The notes under the pieces: generated by a model
The model's database searches: none
Seen by the model: only the letters and a program-made list of their open reading frames with translations
What the model was told of the DNA's origin: nothing
Translations under genes and position numbers: made by a program
Shown here: one piece after another, positions 46,540-57,689 of the stretch
How the letters are laid out: each line of letters opens with the position of its first letter
Numbering within the stretch: position 1 is the stretch's first letter
Assembly: GCA_023614405.1 (NCBI GenBank)
Contig: CM042694.1
Span: 477,311,392-477,375,391, forward strand
Direction: 5' to 3'
Source of the DNA: Avena insularis
Lineage: Eukaryota > Streptophyta > Magnoliopsida > Poales > Poaceae
Length of the DNA: 64,000 nucleotides

Positions 46540-48691
46540 TCTTATCTTATCTTATCTTACCATTATATAGTGTACGAATAACTTTGAGTGTTGACCGTTG
46601 GATCAAGACTCGTGAATCCCTGCATTTCTAGCCATTGGATCTTCTTTTCCATTCTAGCATCTAGAAGATTCTATTGATAGTCTTCATCATAATGAATGTT
46701 ATGCACAAATCTCAAAACACACTTCTCCGTCATACTAGAAGCTTCTCCCTTGTTTCTCCAGACCATGCATGTGATCAAAAATTTCATGTGTTAGGTAGCT
46801 AATAATCTTAGACTTCTACATGATGATACAAAGTACAAGGACCAAATATACACCCATACTTTATAGATGTTGATCAAATTTGTATTTTTTTGCTTTACCA
46901 ATTACAATTGTATATAGTGATTATATGGCATACGTCTACTATCCGAGTCTCACGTGCAACTTACTAGTAGCTAATAATCATTGACTTCTACATGATCTTA
47001 CCACTATATAGTGTACAAACAACATTGAATATTGACCTTGGATCAAGACTCGCGAGTCCCAACATTTCCAGTCGTTGGTTCTTCTTTTCCATTCTAGCAT
47101 CTTGAAGATTCTATTGATAGTCTTTATTACAAACTACTATATAGTGTATGGATAACTTTGAATGTTGACCGTTGGATCAAGACTCGCGAATCCTAGCATT
47201 TCTAGCAGTTGGATCTTCTTTTCTATTCTAGCATCTAGAAGATTCTATTGATAGTCTTCGGCATAATGAATGCTATGCACAAACCTCAAAACACACTTCT
47301 CCATCATACTAGAATCTTCTCCCTTGTTTCTCTAGACCATGTTATCAAAAATTTCATGTGTTAGGTAGCTAATAATCTTTGACTTCTACATGATGATACA
47401 AAGTACAAGGATCAAATATACACCCATACTTTATAGATGTTGATCAAATTTATAATTTTTTGTGCTTTACCAATTATAATTTTATCTAGTGATGATATGT
47501 CATACGTATACTACCCGAGTCTCCTGTGCAACTTACTAGTAGCTAATAATCGTTGACTTTACCACTATATAGTGTACAAACAACTTACTGAATATTGATT
47601 GTTGGATCAAGAGTCGTGAATCCCAACATTTCTAGTCGTTGGATCTTCTTTTCTGTTCTAGCATCTTGAAGATTCTATTGATAGTTTTCATTACAAACCA
47701 CTATATAGTGTACGAATAACTTTGAATGTTGACCGTTGGATCAAGACTCGCGAATCCCAGCATTTCTAGCTGTTGGATCTTCTTTTCCATTCTAGCATCT
47801 AGAAGATTCTATTGATAGTCTTCAGCATAATGAATGCTATGCACAAACCTCAAAACACACTTCTCCATCATGCTATCATCTTCTCCCTTGTTTCTCTAGA
47901 CCATGCATGTGATCAAAAATTTCATGTGTTAGGTAGCTAATAATCTTTGACTTCTACATGATGATACAAAGTACAAGGACCAAATATACACCCATACTTT
48001 ATAGATGTTGATCAAATTTATAATTTTTTGTCCTTTAAAAATTATAATTTTATATAGTGATGATATGTCATACGTCTACTATCTGAGTCTCACGTGCAAC
48101 TTACTAGTAGCTAATAATTGTTGACTTCTACATGATCTTACCACTATATAGTGTATAGACAACTTTGATTATTGACCGTTGGATCAAGACTCGTGAATCC
48201 CAACATTTATAGTCGTTGGATCTTCTTTTTCATTCTAGCATTTTGAAGATTCTATTGATAGTCTTCATTACAAACCACTATATAGTGTACAAATAACTTT
48301 AAATAATGATTGTTGGATCAAGGATCGTGAATCCTAGCTTTTCTAGCCATTGGATCTTCTTTTCCATTCTAGCATCTAGAAGATTATATTGATAGTCTTT
48401 GGCATAATGAATGATATGCACAAACCTCAAAACACACTTCTCCATAATACTAGAATCTTCTCCCTTGTTTCTCTAGACCATGTTATCAAAAATTTCATGT
48501 GTTAGGTAGCTAATAATCTTTGACTTACACATGATGATACAAAGTACAAGGACCAAATATACACCCATACTTTATAGATGTTGATCGAATTTATAATTTT
48601 TTGTGCTTTACTAATTATAATTGTATATAGTGATGATATGTCATACGTCTACTATCTGAGTCTCACGTGAAAGGCACGTGCAACTTACTAG
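46540..48691 (+). mobile_element. Helitron-like element built of higher-order tandem repeats
   Basis: The 5' end, after an A, is TCTTATCTTATCTTATCTTA. The 3' end has CACGTG/CACGTG arms (48664-48669 and 48675-48680), then CTAG (48688-48691) followed by T. Inside are three periods of a pair of repeats, one of about 410-425 bp and one of about 136 bp. The box ACTATATAGTGTA occurs at about 47003, 47139, 47564, 47700, 48142 and 48277, giving a period of 561-578 bp. Inner units end with CACGTGCAACTTACTAGTAG, which repeats the element 3' end without the full hairpin. No protein is encoded. Confidence 0.62.
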
Positions 48692-49020
48692 TATATATAT
48701 AGTGGACCAACATGTTGTACTAACGATTCCTATGTTTTATGAGTTTTCAAACTTCCTAGCTAACTCCGCCACTTGAATGACTCTATGTAGATTCATCAAA
48801 ATTAGGTAAAATTTGAACTACAAGTAAATTGTAGGTTGCTTTGAAAGTTTTAAGAAAAAACTCTTGGAGGCACCCATCAGACAGTCAATTAATATACTCC
48901 GTATCAAAAACCACAGAGAGTTTTGACAAGAGGTTCAACTTCTTCCTAAGATTTTGCATCTTGACAAACTTGAACTACAAGTATGCATAGATACTTGTCT
49001 CGAATTAAATGTCTTTTCAG
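48692..49020 (+). repeat. Remainder of interrupted 530-bp unit
   Basis: The unit cut at 46114 resumes here with TATATATATAGTGGACCAACATG and goes on through AACTACAAGTAAATTGTAGG, TTTGACAAGAGGTTCAACTTC and TTGAACTACAAGTATGCATA to about 49020. This is the last copy of the 530-bp family in the window. Confidence 0.7.
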
Positions 49021-49108
49021 ATTTAATTACTAAAAAAAGAAAGTGACGCAATAATTTAGCTAGTTACCATAACATCACACATACCAAGACTAGTGGTATA
49101 TGATTCTA

Positions 49109-49277
49109 CTCCCTCCGTTCAGAAATATAAGGCGCTTTAGCTTTGTGAAATGAATGTATCTAGACGCTTTTTAGTGTATTGGTTCACTCTTAACCTCTAC
49201 GAATCCATACACTAAAAGACGTCTAGATACATTCAATTCACAAAGCTAAAACGTATTATATTTCTAAACGGAGGGAG
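49109..49277. mobile_element. Stowaway MITE (Thalos-like), second copy
   Basis: This element is also 169 bp, with ends CTCCCTCCGTTCAGAAATAT / complement of ATTTCTAAACGGAGGGAG and TA target duplications at 49107-49108 and 49278-49279. Its sequence is close to the element at 42189-42357 but differs at several sites, so the two are separate insertions of one family. Confidence 0.92.
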
Positions 49278-50610
49278 TACAACCTAATTAGTTAGGCCTT
49301 TGCGTGACACTACACACATGTTGTTACCCACTATGATGAAGGTACATGTGCAACTTACTAGTCTAAGTTATTTAGCACTATGTGACCATCCTAAATCAGA
49401 ACGGAGGTGTACGTACTGTATGCCTTAAAGGCACATGTTCTACTGCGCTTCAAGCTATTCACCACTCGTGTCGGCTCTCACTTGTCAGAGGGATAAAGCC
49501 ACTGACTTGTTGATTTGGTACTATATATCGTCGATCTTCTTTCGTCACTAACAGAGAATAAATACTTTTGTCGCTTCCAAGCGTGTGCTTTCACGGAGCT
49601 ACAACCAGTAGCTCAGACGACTACTACTCCCGCGCGATGCTCGAGCAATTGCGACCGTCCGTTCATAATGAACGGGAAGCATTAGACAATGGATTTTCTT
49701 TTGGCGGATGGTTGATTTTTTTAGAGATTGGCGACTTTTTTTGTTTATTGAACTAAGAGATGTTCGATTTTGGGTCCGGTAACAGGGGCGTAGAGGCCGA
49801 CAGGGGAGAGGAAATTGGCGGTGTGGCAGGCAAGCTTATTTGAGGTGGCAGTGTGTGGGTGTACAGATGGTACTGGTAGCCATGACAGTAGTACTACATT
49901 AGTAGTAGTAGTGTAGTACTTGTTCCAAATGTGACTACACAAGATGATGAATGTCGAAGATCCAAGGATTATTACGTTCGGAAAGAGGAGCTCCGAGTAT
50001 ACTCCAAACCGTCTCTCTGCCATGGCCATTCATTTGAGAGGACAGTACAGCTCCATCCCGTGCTAGGCTAGCTTATGTTGTATTACTCCTAGAAAGGCTT
50101 CACCCATTTACTCGATAGGCACCAGGAAACACAGAGAAGAGAGAAAAACCATGCTCGCTAGGCACCAATCAGTTTATTCTACTAAAGTAGTATTTTCCTT
50201 TGCTCTTCGTCCTCTTCCTCTCCATCTTCTCGTTCATCCCCACTCGCCCACCTTTAGCACACGACAATGCCGCCATGCTGCTTTCGAAGCATCTCTGTAG
50301 CCCAGTTCGATAGACACAGTAGATTTAGCAGAGAGAAAGAAGGCACGCTTGGTTTTATTTTATTCCGTATTTCTCTTTGCCTTGATCTCCATCCTCACTT
50401 CACCTCCAGCGTCCCGGCGACGACCATTACCACTCGCACACCAATACAGGAAAGCGCCAACACCGCCATGCCGCTTTAGGATCAGCTCCAGCGCCTAGTT
50501 TGGTAGACTGTTTTCCGTCCCGCCCTGCCAGCTGCCGCTCGCTCTCTCCTCCAAAACCCCCAATCAAAACAAAACGCCATCGCCCCCACCTTCTCGAGCT
50601 CTTCCTCGAG
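49278..50610. other. Region upstream of first F-box/DUF295 pseudogene
   Basis: A further string ACATGTGCAACTTACTAGT ends at about 49362 and is preceded by a CACATGT/ACATGTG pair (49315-49321 and 49344-49350), possibly another Helitron 3' end. Two loosely similar stretches (about 50262-50325 and 50455-50510, with GCCGCCATGC) suggest a small duplication of leader sequence. CT-rich leader-like strings with TCTCCATCTTCT lie at about 50200-50250. No separate gene is supported. Confidence 0.4.
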
Positions 50611-52034
50611 ATGGCTCAATTGATCGATGACAGTGACACTTCTAGGATGTTTTCCGATGGCCCCCTTGAAGAAATCTCTCCTAGATGCGACGTCATCACC
50701 GCCACGAGCCTCGTCACCTGCTGCAAACATTATCTTTACTCAGCAACACATAGTGCATCCCTGTCGAAATCTCATCCATTTGGTCTCCCCTGTGTTCTTC
50801 ACTCTCACTCAACTGAGGTATCGCGTGAGTACAATGTCTTCTATCGCGACAATCCCATGAAGCAGTTCTACAGGGGCAGCTACTATTGCGGCAGGGGCAA
50901 GCAGAAGCCACAGAAGAAGTTGACATCGCTGGACAGGTCCTCCTCTGATGCTATGATGCCAGATTGTTAGGGTAAGAAGTTGGTAGGCACCCATGGAGAT
51001 TGGATCACCACTGTTGGCCTCGCCTGGAAATGGGAGCTTGTGAATGTGTTCACTCGTCATCGGATTCCTATACCAGCGATCTTCGATTTTGAGGCCACAC
51101 CCGAGGTACGTAAGTTTATCGCGTCTGGTCAGCCTACTAATCTACTGAAGATAGCCATTTGCCAAGTTCCCATAGCTGCTAGGAACTATAAAGATTTCTC
51201 TGTCCTGGCCATCTTCGACACGGTAATTGCCTTCCTTGATGGTTCTCATGGTATGTGGATGTTTCTTGAGAACTAGTTCAGCATGTTCAGCTAGCGCGAT
51301 GCAATTATCCACAATGGAGTTGTCTATGTTGTAACTCAGATTGGCAATGTTTATGCATGAGATCCTCGGGCATGGGGTAAAATTTCCATCCTTAAATTTT
51401 CAAGCTTCATCATTCAAATATTGCTCAGCTGACCTCTGAATGTGCTTTCCTTGCAAGGTCATGTGCGTATTCCGGGGCCACCTGAATTAGACGGTAATCG
51501 TGAGTACAGTCCTAATCTGTGGTGGTTCGCAAGATCTCCTGATGTTGGTAGCCTTGTAGTGCTAGGCGGTATGACACTACTTATGGTGGTTATCATGTGG
51601 CTCAAAATGTTGGTTATCATCACGGCCGCAATATTCACACCTATTCTACTGGGTTTTGTTGCCATGTGTTCTCGATTGACACTAGTAGGTTATTTCCACC
51701 CAGGCAATGGCGGAGGGTTTTAGACCTTGGAGCATTTTCTATCTTCCTTGGATTGAACTATCCGATTACCATTCCATTTGGCACGGCAGGACTTGGCCCT
51801 GGAAATCTAACAAGGAGCAACTGTGTATACACCTCGCCGCATGCAGTTAGTCTTGGTGGATTTAATCTTTGTCCTGAAATATGCCGCATCAGTATGAATG
51901 CTCAAGACGCCGCTTTTGGTTTCTCAACCAACATTGGCTGCAATTTCCCTAAAAAACATTGGCTAGAATTGGCAGCAAACTCCGTTGTGGTTTGTCCCAA
52001 GCTTGGCCAACACGAAGGATTGAAACCGGCATAA
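50611..52034 (+). pseudogene. F-box/DUF295-type gene, first tandem copy (broken)
   Basis: From ATG 50611 an F-box-like start (DGPLEEISPRCDVITATSL, CCKHYLYSATH) is followed by DUF295-type beta-propeller motifs: GTHGDWITTVG, WELVNVFTRHRIPIPAIFDF, NLLKIAICQVPIAARNYKDF and IHNGVVYVVTQIGNVYA. The exon ends near 51376 (GGG/GTAAAA); a second exon starts near 51458 with HVRIPGPPELDGN and LWWFARSPDVGSL and, after a frame change near 51570, VFSIDTSRLFPP, WRRVLDLGAFSIFLGLNYPI and HWLELAANSVVVCPKL. In-frame stops are at 50968-50970, 51274-51276, 51292-51294 and 51358-51360. Such plant proteins are SCF adaptors of mostly unknown target. It is a pseudogene by sequence, closely related to 53378-55638. Confidence 0.75.
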
Positions 52035-52236
52035 TTAACGGTTCAAGGGAGATCATATGGAATAGGGATTTGTGTATCTTGAATTATTTCCTTCGCCTTA
52101 TTTGTATCGTATGGCCTTAGCCGTTAACTTGCTCTACTCTAACACTCATTTCGCCGCAATGTAGTGCAAGGCCTGCGATTTGATCAAACTCCTTATGTAC
52201 GCAAGGCATAGTTTTAGTCAGTGCGGGTTGAATATT
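52035..52236. other. 3' flank of first F-box/DUF295 copy
   Basis: AT-rich sequence that probably represents the former 3' untranslated region. No polyadenylation signal is singled out with confidence. Confidence 0.35.
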
Positions 52237-52590
52237 CTACAACTCGTTGCGCCCGCACCCCTTTATTATTTGTTGCACTTTCGAGTTCTCAAAAACTGTG
52301 AAATAAATCTGGAACATTGGCTATGTTGTATCTTGTGCATCTACAATATCTGGTCCCACAATAAGATCTTATGTGACCTGTGTCAATGAAAAAGAAAAAA
52401 CCTAAGCGAACAATATCTTGTGTTCATTTGTTCATTTTTTGGTGGCCAGGTCATATACTAGTAATATTTTTGGGGTGGAAATTTATAGATGAACTATATA
52501 AATATGATCTATTTTCATGATTTATTTCACATTTTCTGAAAACTTGGAAGTGCCACATGCAACAGCTTGTTGTCGGTGCAACTAGTTGCA
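52237..52590. repeat. Imperfect inverted repeat (foldback)
   Basis: Arm 52237-52310 (ACAACTCGTTGCGCCCGC ... TGTGAAATAAATC) matches the complement of 52518-52590 (GCAACTAGTTGCACCGAC ... TGTGAAATAAATC) at roughly three bases in four, over about 73 bp. The loop is about 207 bp. It lies 0.2 kb downstream of the first F-box/DUF295 copy. It could be a small decayed MITE or the residue of an inverted duplication; no clear target duplication is seen. Confidence 0.6.
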
Positions 52591-53377
52591 AATTGTAATT
52601 TTCGCCGTGGACGTACCTAGTGGCTCCAAGCGCATGGTGCATGCAGATTCTCACTGGCAGGTGGAGCCGACCTTAACAGGGCCCACATGTCAGTGAATCA
52701 GAGCCACACAAAGTCATGCACGTTGCCTGACTTGAGCGAAATATGGTGTCCGTGCACATCTCTCATTTTGCTGCGTGGTTACATGTTGTACACGTGTAAT
52801 TCCATGTACCTTGTACTAGAACATATATGAACATATGTAACATGCCAAAAATACCACGGACACACCCGTACTATGCATTATATCCAGTGTATATATTTTC
52901 GGTTCTGTGCTACGAGTTCTGCATGTAGGGGAACAAGATAAAAGTACATGTGTCCATGTAGAGGCTACTACTAGTAGTAGTTCGTCCTCCTATTTTCCGT
53001 TGAAAATACTAGTATACTATGTTGAAATGAAACCTGTAAAAAGAAAATCCTCTGGTCAAACTGATGTGACTAGACAATAATGCACTTCTGATACGTAGTA
53101 AGTAGGAGTATTGTCAAATTACTAGCTATGTGGCGTTCTAGTCTAACATACAGTGAAGTCTAGGCGGCGGTGTCCTCGATGTTGCTATTGACTAGATAGA
53201 GCAAGCAAGTAAAATCTCCTCCCTCATTTTTTTTCTTTGCCTCTCCATCTTCTTCCCCAGTCCCCACTCCACCCACGATCTCCCCCACGCTCTCTCTTCT
53301 CACCCATTCCTAATTCTCCCCTCTCCTGCAGAAAACCACAGCCGCACTTGGCATCCGCCTAAATCCATCCGGCGGTG
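52591..53377. other. Region upstream of second F-box/DUF295 copy
   Basis: No gene is seen. From about 53220 the plus strand is CT-rich (CTCTCCATCTTCTTCCCC and CCCACGCTCTCTCTTCTCACC), as in plant 5' leaders, ending at the ATG at 53378. The leader is similar in style to that before the first copy (about 50200-50250). Confidence 0.4.
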
Positions 53378-55638
53378 ATGGCCGATTCGAAGCTCAGCGG
53401 GCGATGCAAGTGGGATCAGCTCAGCGCGGATGATGTCGACCTCATCGTTCATCATCTGAACATTTCTAGCACCGTCAGGCTAGCCGCATGCTGCAAGCTG
53501 CTATACAATCATATCGCCAACAATGAATGGATGAAATGGACTTCTCACCATTGGAATGAACCCTCCCTACTGATGCATCAGCCTGCTTATTGGTTCGACG
53601 AGCACTATGATGGTACAAGGGTACATCATCTGCACGATACGGTGTACGACGTAGTGCCCCTCGACCATCCTCGGTGCACCGCCATCCTGCCCTTCATGCA
53701 CGAAAAATTCTGGGTTGGCATGAACGGCGACTGGCTTGCCGCGGTGGACCAGTGCGGGGCCTGGTGCCTAGCAAACATCTACACCTATTGAGTAATCGAC
53801 CTTCCATCGACGGATACTTGTGACATTGCGGTCGCCTCACAGGCAGTATATAACCTACAATGCTACTAGCCAGCCAGGGTTCCCCAAGTTACATGTAGTC
53901 ATTTCTGAACTCATTCACATTTCAAAAGTTTTTTTTGGCGAATCCGCAGGTATGGAGAAAAGTTCAATAAGTCGTGGAATGGATCTCTTGAGCTATTGAA
54001 GATCATAATCTGCAAAGTGCCCACAGAAGCTGGGGGTTACACAGACTATAAGCTCCTCGCGTTGTTCGACCGTGAAATCGCCTACCTGGAAGGCGGTAGC
54101 CAAGTTTGGAGATGTCTGGAGCATTCAGGTCTTGGAAGACAATAGTACTATGATTCCATTGAACACGGTGGCCTCATTTTTGCGGTCACAAGTCAAGGTT
54201 GCACCTACTGCTAGGATCCCACATCGGAAGGTAATTCTAGTTCCACGATGATACATTGTGAGTGATTCAGTGAAGTTGTTCATTAACTACCTTGTTTATG
54301 TTTTACCTTTCGTAACTGAATGAGCACACACTTTATGTCCTAAAAAATGAATGAACCATTGCTATTAATGAATTAGTACCAGTAATGTGCCTTCCAAAAA
54401 TATAGTGTATGATGGCGTCCCTGCACTACTAAGTTCGTTCATTGTCAAAATATGAAAGGTATTATTTATCAGCATCTCAATTGTGAGCGTAACACAGTGA
54501 AGCCGGGTTTCTTTATCTGTTTGTACTTTCAGGCCCTCCTAAGATTGTAGGAATCACATAGGATTTTTGTAGGACACCAATCTTTCCTTTTGGGATTTTT
54601 CCTTGGGATTCAGAGGAATTGTGTAGGATCTTTGTAGGATTTGGATCCTTAGGATTCTTTTCTATAAAATTCTGTTTGATTCGAAAGAGTATAATCCTTA
54701 GGAATTCCTTCAGAGGATTCATTTGCACTCTATTTTGGAGGAAAATTTCCATCCACTCCAACCTCTTTATACAATTCCTTTGGTTTTCCTATGCAATCAA
54801 ACACCACTTGATCCAAAATACTGTAGGCATTTAATCCTATAGGATTCAAGTGGACATGCCTCTATATCAAAAAAAGTGGCACTTACTATTTTGAAACTTG
54901 TAACAACTAGGAAACTAAGATAACAAAGAAATCCAAATATTCGGAATAGCAGAGTAAGAAATGCAATTCATAATGTTGTTAATTTATTGAGTAATATTAT
55001 TGTCAGGATTTGCCTATTCACACTGTTAGCATGAACAATGAAGAATGCTGGTGTTAGAATATGTATGCTAGTAATGCACTTTTTGTCTCGAATTCGAATG
55101 TTGCAGGAAACAATGGCTTTTGTTTGTAATCCCAGCACCTATTCTGAATGATCGGCCAGGCATGTGGTTCCTCGCTCGATCGGATGATGGTGAACGCTTG
55201 ATGATCATAATTACAATGTATGGCATGGGGGTTGTCCATGGCGAAGAGGGTGAAATCATTCCTCATGCTCAAAATAGGACTAACCTACGCCTATATCCTG
55301 CCTCTCGTGTCTACATTTTTGAAGAGGATCCTAGCTCTGCTGGACCTCCAGGGGTCATCGTTTGGAGGCAGGTTAACAACCTGGGGGGCAACTCTCTGTT
55401 TCTCGGTCTCAATTATCCAATCATTGACAAGATGATGAAGAAACACGAATGCAAGGCTGCTGATAGGAGCTTTCGCAAAATACAATTCCCAGAGATTAAA
55501 CGTTGCAACCTACAGCCAACTGAAGGTGAGCCTGTGGCAATTATCAGCCTTTCCAAAGATGGTTGGAACTGTGTGCGACACACGGCAATTTGGTTTAGGC
55601 CTAGTTTAGGTGTGGTATGCTCGTTGTGCCGTCCCTAG
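53378..55638 (+). pseudogene. F-box/DUF295-type gene, second tandem copy (broken)
   Basis: ATG 53378 opens MADSKLSGRCKWDQLSADDV with F-box-like LIVHHLNISSTVRLAACCK, then GMNGDWLAAVDQCGAWCLAN and a TGA at 53789-53791; the same frame goes on as VIDLPSTDTCDIAVAS. A second part starts near 53951, after CCGCAG, as RYGEKFNKSWNGSLELLKI, ICKVPTEAGGYTDYKLLALF and FDREIAYLEGG, with TAG at 54143-54145 and 54212-54214, ending near 54230 (AAG/GTAATT). The last exon starts near 55107 and is fully open to 55638: FVIPAPILNDRPGMWFLARS, GVIVWRQVNNLGGNSLFLGL and AIWFRPSLGVVC. The last exon contains the DUF295 hallmark. With three stops it is most likely a pseudogene; if the stops are sequence errors it would be a gene of three exons. 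Confidence 0.75.
54532..54860. mobile_element. MITE-like insertion in the second intron of the F-box/DUF295 copy
   Basis: The sequence GGCCCTCCTAAGATTGTAGG ... ATAGGATT is loosely mirrored by AATCCTATAGGATTCAAGTGG ... GCC at the other end, with repeated GTAGGAT and CATAGGATT motifs inside. Length and placement in an intron suit a Tourist/Harbinger-like or similar MITE. The terminal repeats are imperfect and no target duplication is clear, so the class is uncertain. Confidence 0.4.
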
Positions 55639-57030
55639 ACTGAGCTGTGGATCTTTCTGGTGTATCGTTGTGTCATCTTTTTTGCATCGTGGTTCAACAG
55701 TTAACTATTAGTACACTGGTTTTAGTGGCCAGCTTGAATCAGTTTATATGAGCCCTACCGTGCTTTTGTATTTAGTATTGCCTTCCACGGTATAATCCAT
55801 GTAGCCATGCTTATTTCGTAGCGTGATTTCTGTACTATAGTTTTCAGTCTTTATTCTTGGCTTGTATATCTGTGACTTCGTGCATTTTTTTGAGCCATCG
55901 CACCTCGTGCAGCTTTGTGTTTTGAGAGGAATATTCCTTCTTTCCTCTTAGCGAACAGGGAAAAGTAGGTCACTCTTCTTATAGGGCCACGAAACAGGCC
56001 TTAACTGGGTCGTAATTGATCTTGGCTAGGTACGCCAAAGCAGGCCGAGACGCCCTAGGACGATAGCCGCAAATGTTTATGCCGATATTCTAAAAAAAAG
56101 TTAATGCACACCCTTCCTAAAAAACAAAAAATTGTTTACGCAGACCCCATATCGTCTCTGATACATGGCATACTTTTGGCGCTACCGTGAAATTACTTAT
56201 TCAATACAGTATGTATCCTTGCTCATTCTTCTGTATGTGAAATGAACAACTCAAGATCTGATGCGACATGAACAAGTCAAGCTCTGATGTGGTGACATTG
56301 TACTGTTTGTGCTAGTATACAAACTATTTGTATTATTGTGTTCGAAACTATGAACTAACTGTGCGAATTCTAAGCCTTTTTGCATGATGATAAAGCCACA
56401 TGTTGGTGCTAATTGCGACATGTACTAATTTCATCGGACAGAAGCATACAACTTCGAGTGATTAGTTTAAGCTAGTGCTTACCCGAGCTGTCTGCGGCTG
56501 GGCAAGTCAAGGCCACCGTGTGTCTATCGCCAACAGTTTATATGGCATGATTACAAGGTTTTGAGTACATCAAATTGATTGGGCACTTAGGCCTATTCAA
56601 AGCCACCCAAACCATCTCGAAATATATCCTTTGCTAAAAAGATGATTGCGCGCTGTAATACTTGATATGACACGATTTTATGTCGATCAGTCAAACTCCC
56701 TTCAGTACTTTCCATGTTCGAATTATGCGTTGCCCAAGTTCCTCGCTATGTTCGCTATGTATAATAAGGCACAATATCGGTCACTTTTCTTCATTTCCAG
56801 CTTCATTCTTTTGGATTCGACGTAGGTACAGCCAGGTCCGGTGGACCATCGACCTTCAGTACAATATATTTTTACTACTCAGCCTATGAAAACGAATATT
56901 TCAACCCCACTTTGGACAAAAAACTTCCCATATTCCTGTTTCAAAAAAACCCTTAATTAGCCTTTCGTGGTGAGCAGAGTATATATTTTTTAGGGTACCA
57001 ACTGCATTTTTTGTTTGAGGATGGGGTACG
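55639..57030. other. Intergenic region without a supportable gene
   Basis: Mostly unique AT-rich sequence following the DUF295 copy. Short open frames (for example 56680-56889) match no family. No hairpin or LTR end is evident. Confidence 0.4.
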
Positions 57031-57270
57031 AACTACATTGAATTTTCACTAAGGACCTAGCAAAAATATTGCACATTCGACCCAAAACCTTGAAAATTTA
57101 GCCTGCCGGGTTAGGTGGACTACCAACCCCCGACATATTGAGTTCATTGAATTTTCAGTGAGGAGGTTATTAGAAAATAGTACTATATTCTATCCAACTG
57201 TGGCCCAAAACCTCGCTAATTTATCCTTCCGGGTTCAGGTTGGTCATGGGCCGCCAACCCTCAACACATT
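57031..57270 (+). repeat. Degenerate tandem repeat, two units of about 120 bp
   Basis: CATTGAATTTTCACTAAGGA ... CCCAAAACCTTGAAAATTTAGCC ... CCGGGTTAGG ... CCAACCCCCGACATATTG is followed by a second, diverged copy CATTGAATTTTCAGTGAGGA ... CCCAAAACCTCGCTAATTTATCC ... CCGGGTTCAGG ... CCAACCCTCAACACATTG. The unit pair is old and has no coding potential. A weaker third copy may precede it (about 56990). Confidence 0.6.
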
Positions 57271-57689
57271 GCTACTTGATTTTTTAAGCTTGAACCACAC
57301 TGAAGAAGTTTCAGTAAGGAGCCCACGATAAGAAGCCCATTGGTTCACAAGATTGGACCCAAGTTCTTTTTTTATCGCCCAAAATCGTATTAATTTAGTA
57401 TTTTCGTGCCATTCTGATAAAGTATAGGACAAGTTTCTCCTACCCATGTTGTGTTTGTACAGAGCATTTAGCATTTTTTATGGCAAGTCGTTAGGGTCGC
57501 TGCCTTTTCATTTTAAGTGATTCAACATTTCTAAATTTAATCTTTTCCAGTAGTGGCATAGATGGTTCTGGCATAGTGGAAGCACACGCGGTTCCCATTT
57601 GTTGAAGTCTTGATTTAGATTTCTAGTTTTTTCAATATAAATATATAATATATAGTATAATCTCTATTGTTCTTTTACATTTTTTCCAG
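57271..57689. other. Intergenic, nothing recognised
   Basis: AT-rich unique sequence; a run of ATATAAATATATAATATATAG is at about 57640-57660. No gene or repeat is supported. Confidence 0.4.

Noticed and set aside
42445..49020. CRISPR-like or centromeric satellite interpretation of the repeats
   Set aside because: Units are long (about 530 and 561-578 bp), diverged, and interrupted by transposon ends; there is no short repeat/spacer pattern and no known centromeric motif.
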